A DNA stretch of 36,343 nucleotides from Candidatus Gastranaerophilales bacterium (GTDB taxonomy: Bacteria > Cyanobacteriota > Vampirovibrionia > Gastranaerophilales > JANQFW01). Below the pieces are notes generated by a model, which ran no database searches, had not been told where the DNA came from, and saw nothing but the letters and a program-made list of their open reading frames with translations. Within the stretch, counting starts at the first letter, position 1. Every line of letters starts with the position of its first letter. Shown here in pieces: positions 7,542-15,914 of this stretch. Location of the stretch: assembly GCA_028280605.1 (NCBI GenBank), contig JANQLL010000120.1, forward strand, positions 1 to 36,343, in the 5' to 3' direction. Position numbers and translations under genes: made by a program.

Positions 7542-8639
7542 TTATATATTTTTTTGTTTTATAAATATTAATAAGGTTGTTAAAACAATAAAATTAGGAG
7601 CCCACGCAGTAACAAGCGGTGGAGCAATGCCTTTTTGTGCCAGCATTTCTAAAAACGGCACTGTAATATAATAGAGGAAAATAACAAGTACACCGACAAT
7701 TAAGCCCATAAACTTCTTTTCTCGAGGCTTGCTAAATCCTAAAATAACACCGCATAAAGCAAATAATATACAGCCTATTGCCTGAGCATAGCGTTGATAG
7801 TACTTACTTTTAATATATCTTGCTTCTTCAGTAATTTTTAATTCTTTTAACAAGGATAAATAATTGTTTAAGGTTGCTATATCCATTTGACTGGTCTTTT
7901 GAGATGAGAAATTAAGTAAGTCATAAGATTTTTTTGCAAGATCACCTTTAAATATATATTTAGTATTAAAAGAAACAGCTCTTTCGTAAACACCATCAGG
8001 TGCTATTTTATACTCGATTCCATCTTTTAATGTCCAATTTGTTCCTGTATAAATAGCTGTACTGGCTAGAGTTATATTCTTTACCAATGGCTTATCTTTG
8101 CTCACAACATCAGAAAATGTTATTAGTCTTATATTTTCAATATCCTTACCGTCATATTTACCTACAATTAGTATATGTTTAGGCTTTCCTTCTTTTGTTT
8201 TATCCACATATACAAAATTATCCTGATTAATTTTATGCTTTATCTTATTTTTTATAGTGGTACTGTAAGGAATCAAGGTATCATACGTAAGATAGCAAAA
8301 AGCAGTACCCATCATGCCTAAAATTAAAACCGGTAACATCAATCTTTTAAAGCTTACGCCTATACTTCTTATTATAGTTAGCTCAGAATCAATGCTAAGC
8401 CTGTTAAATACTATCAAGCTACCGAGCATCAAGCCAACAGGGATAGCTTTACCAAAAATCTCCGGTATTTCCAAGAAAAATAATTTTATAGCGATATCAT
8501 AGGTGATTTCACCATATATTGTTTGTTTAATAATTCTAAAAAGGATTTCAGGAGAAATCCAAACGATTATAAATATAATCACTCCTAAAATGGTAGTTGC
8601 TAGAACCTGCTTGAATATATATCTATCAAGAATCGTCAT
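7542..8639 (-). CDS. LPS export permease, LptF/LptG family
   Basis: A 365-residue YjgP/YjgQ-family permease. It has two N-terminal membrane helices (starting ILDRYIFKQVLATTIL, typical of the family), a third near 95-115, a periplasmic beta-rich domain of about 150 residues, and three C-terminal helices. The length matches LptF and LptG (about 360). With LptB it extracts LPS from the inner membrane. Only one permease gene is present, so it may work as a homodimer or with a partner elsewhere. The ATG overlaps the lptB stop by one base (TAATG). I cannot tell LptF from LptG. Confidence 0.92.
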   Translation of the reverse strand: MTILDRYIFKQVLATTILGVIIFIIVWISPEILFRIIKQTIYGEITYDIAIKLFFLEIPEIFGKAIPVGLMLGSLIVFNRLSIDSELTIIRSIGVSFKRLMLPVLILGMMGTAFCYLTYDTLIPYSTTIKNKIKHKINQDNFVYVDKTKEGKPKHILIVGKYDGKDIENIRLITFSDVVSKDKPLVKNITLASTAIYTGTNWTLKDGIEYKIAPDGVYERAVSFNTKYIFKGDLAKKSYDLLNFSSQKTSQMDIATLNNYLSLLKELKITEEARYIKSKYYQRYAQAIGCILFALCGVILGFSKPREKKFMGLIVGVLVIFLYYITVPFLEMLAQKGIAPPLVTAWAPNFIVLTTLLIFIKQKNI

Positions 8640-9361
8640 TACAGATTAAAATCCTCTCCCAGATAATATTTTTTTGCGGTAGCATCTTGTGCAACTTCTT
8701 GACTGGTTCCTGAAACTTTGATATTTCCGTCAAATACAATATATGCCCTATCTGTTATCGATAACGTAGCTTTAGGGTTATGATCCGTCAATAAAATCCC
8801 TATGCCCTTCTTTGTTAGTCGTCTAACATTTTGTTGAATATCTTGTATTGCAATAGGATCAATACCTGTAAACGGCTCGTCCAATAAAATAAACTTAGGA
8901 TCAGCAGCAAGTGCTCTTGCTATTTCTACTCTTCTTTTTTCACCGCCTGAGAGTTGAACACTAGGGCTTCTTCTTAGCTTTGTCAGACCAAAATCTTCGA
9001 GAAGATAATCAAGCTTTTCTTTTCTTGCTTTATCATTCAGCTTTTTATTCATCTCAAGCACAAGCATAATATTTTCTTCTACAGTTAGTTTTCTAAAAAT
9101 AGATGTCTCTTGAGGCAAATAGCCTATGCCCCTTTTAGCTCGTTCATGAATAGGAAGATGAGTAATTTTTTTGCCATTAAGATAAATAGCACCGCCATTA
9201 GGCTTGACTAATCCGACCAGCATATAGAATGTTGTGGTCTTTCCTGCGCCGTTTGGTCCTAAAAGACCTACAACCTCCCCCTCTTTTAGGACAAAGGACA
9301 CATCATTTACAACGGTTCTGTCGTTATATATTTTTTTCAAATTTTTAACGATTATTTTCAT
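8639..9361 (-). CDS. lptB: LPS export ABC transporter ATP-binding protein
   Basis: A 240-residue ABC ATPase. The Walker A motif is GLLGPNGAGKTTTFYM (about 33-48), the Q-loop is YLPQETSIFRKLTVEEN, the signature is LSGGEKRRVEIARAL and the Walker B is KFILLDEPFTGIDP, then the H-loop LLTDHN. RKLTVEEN and the overall length are characteristic of LptB. It powers LPS transfer from the inner membrane through the permease to the LptC/LptA bridge. It is third in the operon lptC-lptA-lptB-lptF/G, 17 bases after the lptA-like gene. Confidence 0.96.
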   Translation of the reverse strand: MKIIVKNLKKIYNDRTVVNDVSFVLKEGEVVGLLGPNGAGKTTTFYMLVGLVKPNGGAIYLNGKKITHLPIHERAKRGIGYLPQETSIFRKLTVEENIMLVLEMNKKLNDKARKEKLDYLLEDFGLTKLRRSPSVQLSGGEKRRVEIARALAADPKFILLDEPFTGIDPIAIQDIQQNVRRLTKKGIGILLTDHNPKATLSITDRAYIVFDGNIKVSGTSQEVAQDATAKKYYLGEDFNL

Positions 9362-9378
9362 TTTAGTATATTATTCCT

Positions 9379-10404
9379 TTAGTCTTTAGGCTCTTTAGCT
9401 TCTTTAGCCTCTTCTTTGCCAAGAGCTTCTTTTAATCCTTTGATGCTTTTTATTTTTGTTTTTACATTACCTTCTGCCTTAAAGCTCTTAGGCTCAATAG
9501 TAATTTCTATTTTATCAGCTTCTACCATTCTATCGCTTTCATTAATTTTCGCTCTACCGATAAAAACTATTTTATTAGGTGTAGTTTGTCCTTCTTCCGG
9601 CAGAAACATCGCTTTAGGACCAGTTGCTGTGTAATCTCTATAATTAATTTTAACATTACCACTCGCCATTAATGTATTAGAAGCTTTATTATAATCTTGT
9701 GTGTTTGCCCATACAGAAACTTTAGTATTATCCTCCAAAGTTCTTTGTGTATAAACTTCACCTTCTGCAATTAATTCTTCTGACTGGACATTATAAATAA
9801 AACTTTTTGCACTTATAACATTTCTATCCTGAAACAGCTTGGCATTAGCCTTTAACATAACCTGTTTTGGACTACCTTCTTTATCTATAGTTACCTGTGC
9901 ATATTCAGATTCTGTTCGTATATCGGAATAATCTATTTTCACAGCACCTGATGCAATGATCATGTTTGTTTTTGTATCAAAAATCTGATCTCGTGCCTTA
10001 ATAGAAACCAGTGGCATTTTATTTTCAAACACAACTGATTTAGAGCTTCCTATAGCTCTAATACGTTTTTCCAGCAAAGAAAGTTTAATAACCTCTGCTT
10101 GAACCTGACTTTGCAGCCTACCTTTATCTTTAGTTGCAACTGCATTTGGCATAAAGGTTGCTTGTTCAGGCTTGCCGTCTGCACTTGTCTTAATAAAAGC
10201 TTTTGGGCTTTTAACTGTAATATTTTCATAGTCAACTTTTACATTGCCTTCGAATGTCATTAATTTCTTTTTGCTGTCATAGTCTTGCTTATCTGCTTCT
10301 ATTAACACATTTGAAGCATTTGCAATTATATTTCCAACCATCACTGTGATCATTAGTAAACATAGTAAATAAACTATCCAACTTTTTTTCTTATTCTTGA
10401 TCAT
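9379..10404 (-). CDS. Long LptA/OstA-like periplasmic LPS-transport protein
   Basis: About 341 residues. A signal peptide or anchor (WIVYLLCLLMITVMVGNIIANA) is followed by several OstA-type beta repeats. Each has the form of a (D/S)x4-(L/I)xAxGNVKV(D/N)Y strand: TFEGNVKVDYE, IIASGAVKIDYS, LMASGNVKINYR and KAEGNVKTK are visible. It should form the periplasmic bridge carrying LPS between LptC and LptD. E. coli LptA is only ~185 residues, so this is nearly double length. The C terminus is a charged K/E/A tail. The ATG at 10404 overlaps the end of lptC. A GTG four codons earlier (10416) is an alternative. Confidence 0.85.
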   Translation of the reverse strand: MIKNKKKSWIVYLLCLLMITVMVGNIIANASNVLIEADKQDYDSKKKLMTFEGNVKVDYENITVKSPKAFIKTSADGKPEQATFMPNAVATKDKGRLQSQVQAEVIKLSLLEKRIRAIGSSKSVVFENKMPLVSIKARDQIFDTKTNMIIASGAVKIDYSDIRTESEYAQVTIDKEGSPKQVMLKANAKLFQDRNVISAKSFIYNVQSEELIAEGEVYTQRTLEDNTKVSVWANTQDYNKASNTLMASGNVKINYRDYTATGPKAMFLPEEGQTTPNKIVFIGRAKINESDRMVEADKIEITIEPKSFKAEGNVKTKIKSIKGLKEALGKEEAKEAKEPKD

Positions 10405-11017
10405 GCTCGATTTCACTCTCTTTCTTCTTTAATAGTTTATCATTAAAAACTTTTGTTTCCGCTTGCCCATAAACCCTAAACTTTGTAAATGCCGCATCAA
10501 ATAAAGCATTATCACTCTTTGTAATAAAAGTATTGTTTTGATTAACAAATACGTTGCCATCAGCTTCGATTTCTTTTTTATCACCTATCCAGGTCATTTT
10601 ATCAGCTGTAATATAAACATTTTTATTAGTTGCAGCTTGCACTCCTCCGATTAGTGTTATTTCTCTGCTTTTTCTGTTATAAACAGCATTGGGAGCTTTA
10701 AAGCTTAAAATAACCTTATTATCCTTATAAAAATTACCATTAATTTCTTTTAACTTTGCATTGCTTTGCTGACTATCAAAGTGTCCTGCTGTGGCGAAGA
10801 CTTCCCAGTATTTTTGATAATCTTTGGTTTCTGTAATAAGTAGGTTCTTTATGTTCACTCGTTCTGAATTCTGCTCATTGTTGTTTACGAGATCATAATC
10901 GAATTTTAGCCCTGCTGTCATACGTTTAGATAATACAAACGCCCATAGGCAAGATCCTAAAAGTATTATAATCATTATTATTGATAGTATTAGTTTTTTA
11001 CTCATTTTATTATTCAT
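10391..11017 (-). CDS. lptC: LptC-like LPS-transport protein
   Basis: A 208-residue bitopic protein with one N-terminal membrane helix (about 8-29, LILSIIMIIILLGSCLWAFV) and a periplasmic LptC/OstA-type beta domain (ITETKDYQKYWEVFATAGHFD, APNAVYNRKSREITLIGGV, ITADKMTWIGDKKEIEADGN). It accepts LPS from LptB-LptF/G and passes it to LptA. It is the first gene of the lpt operon and its end overlaps the next gene by 14 bases (26 if that gene starts at the GTG). The ribosome site is weak. A start at the second Met (MSKK) cannot be excluded. Confidence 0.85.
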   Translation of the reverse strand: MNNKMSKKLILSIIMIIILLGSCLWAFVLSKRMTAGLKFDYDLVNNNEQNSERVNIKNLLITETKDYQKYWEVFATAGHFDSQQSNAKLKEINGNFYKDNKVILSFKAPNAVYNRKSREITLIGGVQAATNKNVYITADKMTWIGDKKEIEADGNVFVNQNNTFITKSDNALFDAAFTKFRVYGQAETKVFNDKLLKKKESEIEHDQE

Positions 11018-11157
11018 AGTTTTGCTTTTGCAAAGCAGTTTTCCCCAATATAAAATCGCCTGCTTTCTTATTCTAATAAAGATATTATCTGCTTTTTAGT
11101 TTTTTCACAACTATTTTAACAAAACTTATATTAATGCATTTAAAAAAGCTATTATAA

Positions 11158-11350
11158 TTATTGAGTTTTCTCTTTCGCTAATTTTATATATTTTTTTGCT
11201 TTTATTACATTAGGATGATCAGCAGGTAGTGTTTTATCGTATATAGTAATAGCTCTTTCTAAATAAGCTAAAGCTTCATTATATTTCATATTTCTTTTGT
11301 TGGTAATAAATCATTCCAAAATTATAAGTAAGAAATACCTACACTCGGCC
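11158..11350 (-). pseudogene. Decayed tetratricopeptide-repeat gene (C-terminal remnant)
   Basis: On the minus strand, joining three frames gives PSVGISY / YNFGMIYYQQKKY / NEALAYLERAITIYDKTLP plus ADHPNVIKAKKYIKLAKEKTQ and a stop at 11158. This is a clear kinesin-light-chain-type TPR (family pattern HPSVA..YNNLG.IY..Q.KYDEAL.Y.ERAL.I). The frame breaks inside KKY-NEAL because ATATTTC is present twice in tandem (11281-11287 and 11288-11294). Removing one copy restores the frame exactly. A second shift lies upstream, near the GISY/YNFG junction. Upstream of that the coding signal fades. The rest of the 11018-11462 gap holds AT-rich spacer and the dyad element at 11412. Confidence 0.75.
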
Positions 11351-11411
11351 GAAGTTTTTCTTCTTATCAAATATAACTAGCTTACAAGCTATCCGAGATC
11401 TCTCTTTCCTT

Positions 11412-11467
11412 GGTGATACTCATCACATTCCTTAAGTCATCGCTGCAAGCTTTTGATATAATCTATG
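11412..11467 (+). repeat. Dyad plus extended -10 element, copy 1
   Basis: GGTGAT-ACTC-ATCAC is followed about 30 bases later by TGATATAAT. The ~56-base stretch aligns with 24130-24184 at roughly 70-75% by eye. The TATAAT (11457-11462) abuts the dusB stop. On the plus strand it could be a promoter running antisense into dusB. On the minus strand the same bases give AAGGA-ATGTG-ATG, a plausible start (MSITKERE) for the decayed TPR gene. Confidence 0.4.
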
Positions 11468-12491
11468 ATTGCCTGTAGCTATCGATACTCGATTGATCAC
11501 TGTTTTTTGCCTTTATGGCCAACAAGTAATCCTTAACTTCTTTAAACGAATCCATCCTGACAAGGTCATAACGATACGTTGTCGCATCGCGAATTCCCTT
11601 AATATACCAAGCAAAGAACTTCCTGCAATATTTAACCCCGTGGATTTCGCTGCGATACTCTACTTCCTTTTCTCCATGCAAAATGGCAAGGTCTAATCTC
11701 TCCTGAATAGTAGGCGGAGGAATGATTTCTCCTGTATTAATAGCATGCTCAACCCTATACAATAAGCCGGGATCTCCTAATAAACCTCGACCTATGGCTA
11801 CTCCATCGCAACCTGATATTTTTAAACACTCAAGCGCAAATTCAGGCGAAGTAATATCACCATTGCCAAATACTGGAATGTCAACAGCTTGCTTCACTTC
11901 ACCTATTGCATGCCAGTCAGCTTTGCCTGAGTATAACTGAGAACGAGTCCGACCATGCACAACAAGAGCATCAGCCCCAGAGTCCTGCGCCATCTTGGCA
12001 AACTCAACATGATTTTTTGAATTCATATCCCAGCCTATACGAGATTTTACAGTTACAGGAATATTAACTGCTTTTTTAATTGATTTAATAAGCTCGGATG
12101 CTAACTTTGGCTCAGTCATAAGTTTAGAGCCGTCGGTATTCTTAACAATTTTTGCAACGGGACAGCCCATATTAATATCAATAATATCAGCTTTTTCTTC
12201 AAGTCGTCTTGCAGCTTCTGCCATTAAATCAGGTTTATGGCCGCATAACTGAAAAGATATAGGATGTTCGCATTCAATCATATCAGTAATATGATTAGTT
12301 TTATTATATTTTAATGCCTCAGAACTTATCATTTCTGTAACTAAAAGACATTCTTTTGAAAACAGTCTGATAATTTGCCTAAATACAGTATCAGTGACCC
12401 CTGCCATAGGGGCCACCACTACTTTTGACTTTAATTCTAGATTTCCGATTTTTATATTTTGATTCTCTATATCCTGTTTGATTTCTGTCAA
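11463..12491 (-). CDS. dusB: tRNA-dihydrouridine synthase
   Basis: A 342-residue FMN flavoprotein that reduces uridine to dihydrouridine in tRNA D-loops. The TIM-barrel motifs are VVVAPMAGVTD (about 24-34), DINMGCPVAKIVK (catalytic Cys), TVKSRIGWD, VVHGRTRSQLYSGKADW, VFGNGDI and GVAIGRGLLGDP. A C-terminal helical domain follows (GVKYCRKFFAWYIKGI). Motifs and length fit the DusB subfamily best. The start is TTG, whose bases overlap the stop of the upstream TPR gene (TTGA), implying translational coupling. No good ATG lies between there and the first motif. Confidence 0.93.
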   Translation of the reverse strand: MTEIKQDIENQNIKIGNLELKSKVVVAPMAGVTDTVFRQIIRLFSKECLLVTEMISSEALKYNKTNHITDMIECEHPISFQLCGHKPDLMAEAARRLEEKADIIDINMGCPVAKIVKNTDGSKLMTEPKLASELIKSIKKAVNIPVTVKSRIGWDMNSKNHVEFAKMAQDSGADALVVHGRTRSQLYSGKADWHAIGEVKQAVDIPVFGNGDITSPEFALECLKISGCDGVAIGRGLLGDPGLLYRVEHAINTGEIIPPPTIQERLDLAILHGEKEVEYRSEIHGVKYCRKFFAWYIKGIRDATTYRYDLVRMDSFKEVKDYLLAIKAKNSDQSSIDSYRQS

Positions 12492-14692
12492 TTTTTTAGT
12501 TCTTTCAACCTTGTTTTTGCATATTTTACGTATTCATCTTCCTTATCGCCACTCTTCTTTATGAATAGCTCATAAGCTTTTTTAGCTTCTACTTTATTTT
12601 TTAATAAATCATAATCTATTGCAAGTGCATAATATGCAATATTAAGACTTTTTACTAAAGATACTGTCTTTTTATAATCAGCTATTGCTAATTTAAATTT
12701 TTCTAGCGCATCATAAGTCATACCCCTGTAATAATAGATATAACCGTTTTTAGAATCATAACTTGCAGCCTTTGTTAAAAGTGCAATGGCTTCTTGATAG
12801 TTTTTAGCATTAAATGCAGCCAGGCCTTTTTGCATTAATTCATCAGCTCTTGTTGTATTTAAAAGAGTAATAGCCTGCTTTATGCTATCATTCGCAGGAT
12901 CCATTGTACTTGCTTTTTTATAGAGAGAATCCGCTTTATCATATTGTTTTTGAGCATAATGAATTGTACCCATATAATAATATGGCATTGCATTATTTTT
13001 ATCTATATCAGATGCTTTTTGATATGATTCTATCGCCTGCTTATAATCTTTTATAGCCTGATATGCGGCACCAAGACTCATATACACATCAGGATTGGAC
13101 TTTGATACATTTAGAACAACTTTATAATCTTCTATAGCATCTTTATAATCACCCAGGTTATGTTTTTTAATTGCTCTTTCATATCTTCCTATAGTTGCAT
13201 CTTCATCAACATCTTTTAGCATTTTTTTAATTTTTTCATTACCCGGATTTGCAGATAATCCTTGATTTAATACTGCAATCGCTTCAGGATATCTGGATGC
13301 ATCTTTATAAATAGAAGAAATATTTAAATAAGCGTCAATCAACTTAGGATTGAGAGACAAAGCTTTTTGATAGTAAAATAACGCCTTATCATTCATTTTC
13401 CTTGAATGCAACTCAAAAGCGTAATTATACTGATCTTTAGCATTGTTAGGATTTTTGGAAGCAAATTCGTGCAATACACTAATTGTATCTTTAGGGTTCA
13501 TCTCTTTTACCGTTTCGTACAATGCAGTCTTTGCCATATTGCTGGTTGGATCAATACCTAAAACAATTCTAAACTGCTGAATAGCTCCCCTCTTATTGCC
13601 AAGTTTTCTAAAGGCAGTACCTTTATAATAGTGAACAAGCGGATCCCTTGGATTAACTTTTAAAATACTGTCATAAGCCTGCAAAGCCATTCTGTGATTA
13701 CCTTGCTCTTGATACAATGTTGCAAGATTCAGCCTTATTTTTGTATTAGAAGGATCTAATTTACCTGCTATTTCATATTCTCTCTTTGCATTAGCAAAAT
13801 CACCTTTTTTCTGGAGAATTACGCCCAAATTCATATGAGCTAATGCATTTTTAGGATTTTTTGAGATTCTGCTTCTCCAGATACCTTCTAAAGAAGAAAT
13901 AACCTCATCTTTAGTAGAATCATCAGCTAAAGCTCTATTATATTCTTTAATAGCTTTATCAATTTTACCTGTTTTATACAAAACTCTTGCTAGCTTTAAA
14001 TGTAATTTCCCTGATGCAGTAGGATTTTTGGCAGCATTTGAGTAGTATTCAATCGATTTATTATTATTCTGAAGCACTCTCATTATATCGCCAAGTGCTT
14101 CAAGTGATTGAAGTCTTAATTCTTCACTCTCTAAAGCAGCATGATATTCAACTACAGATTCATGAAAATTACCCTGCCCTCTTAACTTTTTAGCTATTTT
14201 AAATCTGCTAGGAGGCGTAAGCTCTATCTCTTGTCGTTTTAAAGAATTTTTCAAATTCTTCTCTGCAATTCTTAAGTTATCTCTAACTTGAGGTTTATTT
14301 TGAATACCTTCATCATATTTTAAATAATAGATTGCTCTTCTATAATCATTAGCAGCCTTTGTATAATCTGATTTTTTGTTATGATAATAAGTCCCTCTTG
14401 TGATAAGAGAGGCTCCAAGGTTTACCCTGGCAGAAATATTTGTTTTATTGGTTCGAAGCAATTTTTCAAATAGATCTATAGCCTTTGTATAATCAGAATT
14501 CTCGTAATATTTTAATGCTTTGTTAAACTCTCTTGAATTTCTGGCTTGTACATAATTATTTTGATTTTGATTATTAAAATATTTTTTATTTACTAAATTT
14601 TGAAAATTATCATTAGCAAAAGTTGAGCCGGTCCCAAAATATACAGTCAAGCCTGCTATTAATGCTAGTTTAGAAAAATTGTTTAATCGCAT
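12488..14692 (-). CDS. Exported protein with many tetratricopeptide repeats
   Basis: A 734-residue protein. A signal peptide spans about 1-27 (hydrophobic LALIAGLTVYFGTGSTFA). A short Asn/Gln-rich linker follows, then TPRs fill nearly the whole chain, roughly 15-18 by eye. Clear units include AHMNLGVILQKKGDFANAKREYE, VHYYKGTAFRKLGNKRGAI and PYYYMGTIHYAQKQYDKAD. TPRs form a superhelical protein-binding scaffold. The partner is unknown. Being exported, it should act in the periplasm or at the outer membrane. It is first in a two-gene operon with dusB (4-base overlap). The ATG has GAGGAT upstream. Confidence 0.88.
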   Translation of the reverse strand: MRLNNFSKLALIAGLTVYFGTGSTFANDNFQNLVNKKYFNNQNQNNYVQARNSREFNKALKYYENSDYTKAIDLFEKLLRTNKTNISARVNLGASLITRGTYYHNKKSDYTKAANDYRRAIYYLKYDEGIQNKPQVRDNLRIAEKNLKNSLKRQEIELTPPSRFKIAKKLRGQGNFHESVVEYHAALESEELRLQSLEALGDIMRVLQNNNKSIEYYSNAAKNPTASGKLHLKLARVLYKTGKIDKAIKEYNRALADDSTKDEVISSLEGIWRSRISKNPKNALAHMNLGVILQKKGDFANAKREYEIAGKLDPSNTKIRLNLATLYQEQGNHRMALQAYDSILKVNPRDPLVHYYKGTAFRKLGNKRGAIQQFRIVLGIDPTSNMAKTALYETVKEMNPKDTISVLHEFASKNPNNAKDQYNYAFELHSRKMNDKALFYYQKALSLNPKLIDAYLNISSIYKDASRYPEAIAVLNQGLSANPGNEKIKKMLKDVDEDATIGRYERAIKKHNLGDYKDAIEDYKVVLNVSKSNPDVYMSLGAAYQAIKDYKQAIESYQKASDIDKNNAMPYYYMGTIHYAQKQYDKADSLYKKASTMDPANDSIKQAITLLNTTRADELMQKGLAAFNAKNYQEAIALLTKAASYDSKNGYIYYYRGMTYDALEKFKLAIADYKKTVSLVKSLNIAYYALAIDYDLLKNKVEAKKAYELFIKKSGDKEDEYVKYAKTRLKELKN

Positions 14693-14831
14693 ATTTTATC
14701 CTCAATATTTTAAATATACCCCTTCATTAAAATAATACTATATAAAAACTCGAAAAGACACCAACTTAAATAACAAAATCGGGCTATTTTTTGAAAAACA
14801 TTGCAATTAAAGAGCAATTGAAGTATATATT

Positions 14832-14937
14832 TATACTGGTACTCAATTAAATTTCAGATTTCTCTTTTCAGAAAATAGTTTATTTTATTAGCTTTTACAT
14901 AATTGAGAAACCTGAAAAGTATTTTTGAGTTAGTATA
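14832..14937 (-). repeat. 105-bp element family, copy A (MITE-like)
   Basis: On the minus strand the element opens TATACT, contains ATACTTTTCAG, AATAAAATAAACTA and CTGAAAAGAG, and ends AATTTAATTGAG...AGTATA. It aligns end to end with copies B (16791) and C (24194). In this copy TTTCAGGTTTCTC pairs with GAGAAATCTGAAA (13 bp, one G-T). It fills most of the gap between the TPR gene (12488-14692) and bioB. The remainder of 14693-14981 shows nothing else recognisable. Confidence 0.85.
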
Positions 14938-14939
14938 AT
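14934..14939 (+). promoter_or_regulatory. Candidate -10 box of bioB-ruvA at the edge of element A
   Basis: TATAAT is formed by the terminal AGTATA of repeat copy A plus the flanking bases, 42 bases before the bioB ATG. No good -35 is seen at 16-18 bases, so the promoter assignment is tentative. Confidence 0.4.
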
Positions 14940-14981
14940 GTTAGATATTATTTTAAAAAACTTGTTTATGAAGGATGGGGT

Positions 14982-15914
14982 ATGAACAAAAGGATAGATG
15001 AACTGCTGGAACTATATAACTTGCCGATTGAAGAATTAATAGAAATATCTTCGGAAATAACAAAAAAAAATTTTGCAGGAGAAGTAGAGCTCTGCGGTAT
15101 AATAAGTGCAAAAACAGGTTTATGCCCAGAAAACTGCAAATATTGCTCTCAAAGTATTCATAGCAAAACAAATATAGAAACCCATCCGTTATTAACTCTG
15201 GACGAAGTTATAAAAGCTGCACAAGAAGCAAAAGACAACGGCGCAAAATGCTTTGGTCCAGTAACCTCAGGCAGATTTCCCAATGATGAAGAATTTTATA
15301 AAATATTAGAAATGACAGAAGCTATATCTAATATTGATGGTTTAAAAGCCTGCGGATCTTACGGTATCATTTTAGATGAAGAAAAAGTAAAGCAACTAAG
15401 AAACGCAGGAATGCAAAGGTATAATCACAATCTAAACTCTGCAAAATCTTATTATAAAGATGTATGCACATCGCACGCCTACAATGACAGAGTAAAAACA
15501 AATATTCTAATGAAAAAAAACGGTATTGATTTATGCTGCGGCGGCATTATAGGAATGGGAGAAACAAGAAGGCAGCGAGTTGAAATGGCGCTTGAAATAG
15601 CAGAGTTAAACCCCATCTCTGTTCCGATGAATTTTTTAACACCAATAGAAGGCACTCCTTTTGAGAAGTATCTGGATAAAATAGATGAGGAAGAAATCTT
15701 AAAAACTATAGCAATATTTAGAATAGCACTACCAACGCAAATAATAAGATATGCCGGTGGCAGAGCAGCAAGATTTTCAAAAGAAAACCAAAGATTAGGA
15801 ATGATAGCTGGCGTTAATGCTTTAATGGTTTGCAATTATCTTACTACAACAGGAATTGACCTAAAAGATGACTATAAAATGCTTGAAAGCTTAGAAATGA
15901 GCATTGCTAAATGA
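14982..15914 (+). CDS. bioB: Biotin synthase
   Basis: A 310-residue radical-SAM enzyme that inserts sulphur into dethiobiotin to make biotin. The SAM [4Fe-4S] motif is CPENCKYC (C48, C52, C55). YNHNLNSA, LCCGGIIGMGE, MNFLTPIEGTP and IRYAGGR (the Arg ligand of the [2Fe-2S] cluster) are the family landmarks. Length is usual. AAGGA lies 7 bases before the ATG. It overlaps ruvA by ATGA. No other biotin genes are in the window, so it may act on imported or separately made dethiobiotin. The product feeds BirA and OadA of the oad operon. Confidence 0.96.
   Translation: MNKRIDELLELYNLPIEELIEISSEITKKNFAGEVELCGIISAKTGLCPENCKYCSQSIHSKTNIETHPLLTLDEVIKAAQEAKDNGAKCFGPVTSGRFPNDEEFYKILEMTEAISNIDGLKACGSYGIILDEEKVKQLRNAGMQRYNHNLNSAKSYYKDVCTSHAYNDRVKTNILMKKNGIDLCCGGIIGMGETRRQRVEMALEIAELNPISVPMNFLTPIEGTPFEKYLDKIDEEEILKTIAIFRIALPTQIIRYAGGRAARFSKENQRLGMIAGVNALMVCNYLTTTGIDLKDDYKMLESLEMSIAK

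Noticed and set aside
14455..14475. GGTTCGAAGC as a tRNA T-arm
   Set aside because: It lies in the TPR coding sequence and no acceptor or anticodon arms can be drawn around it.
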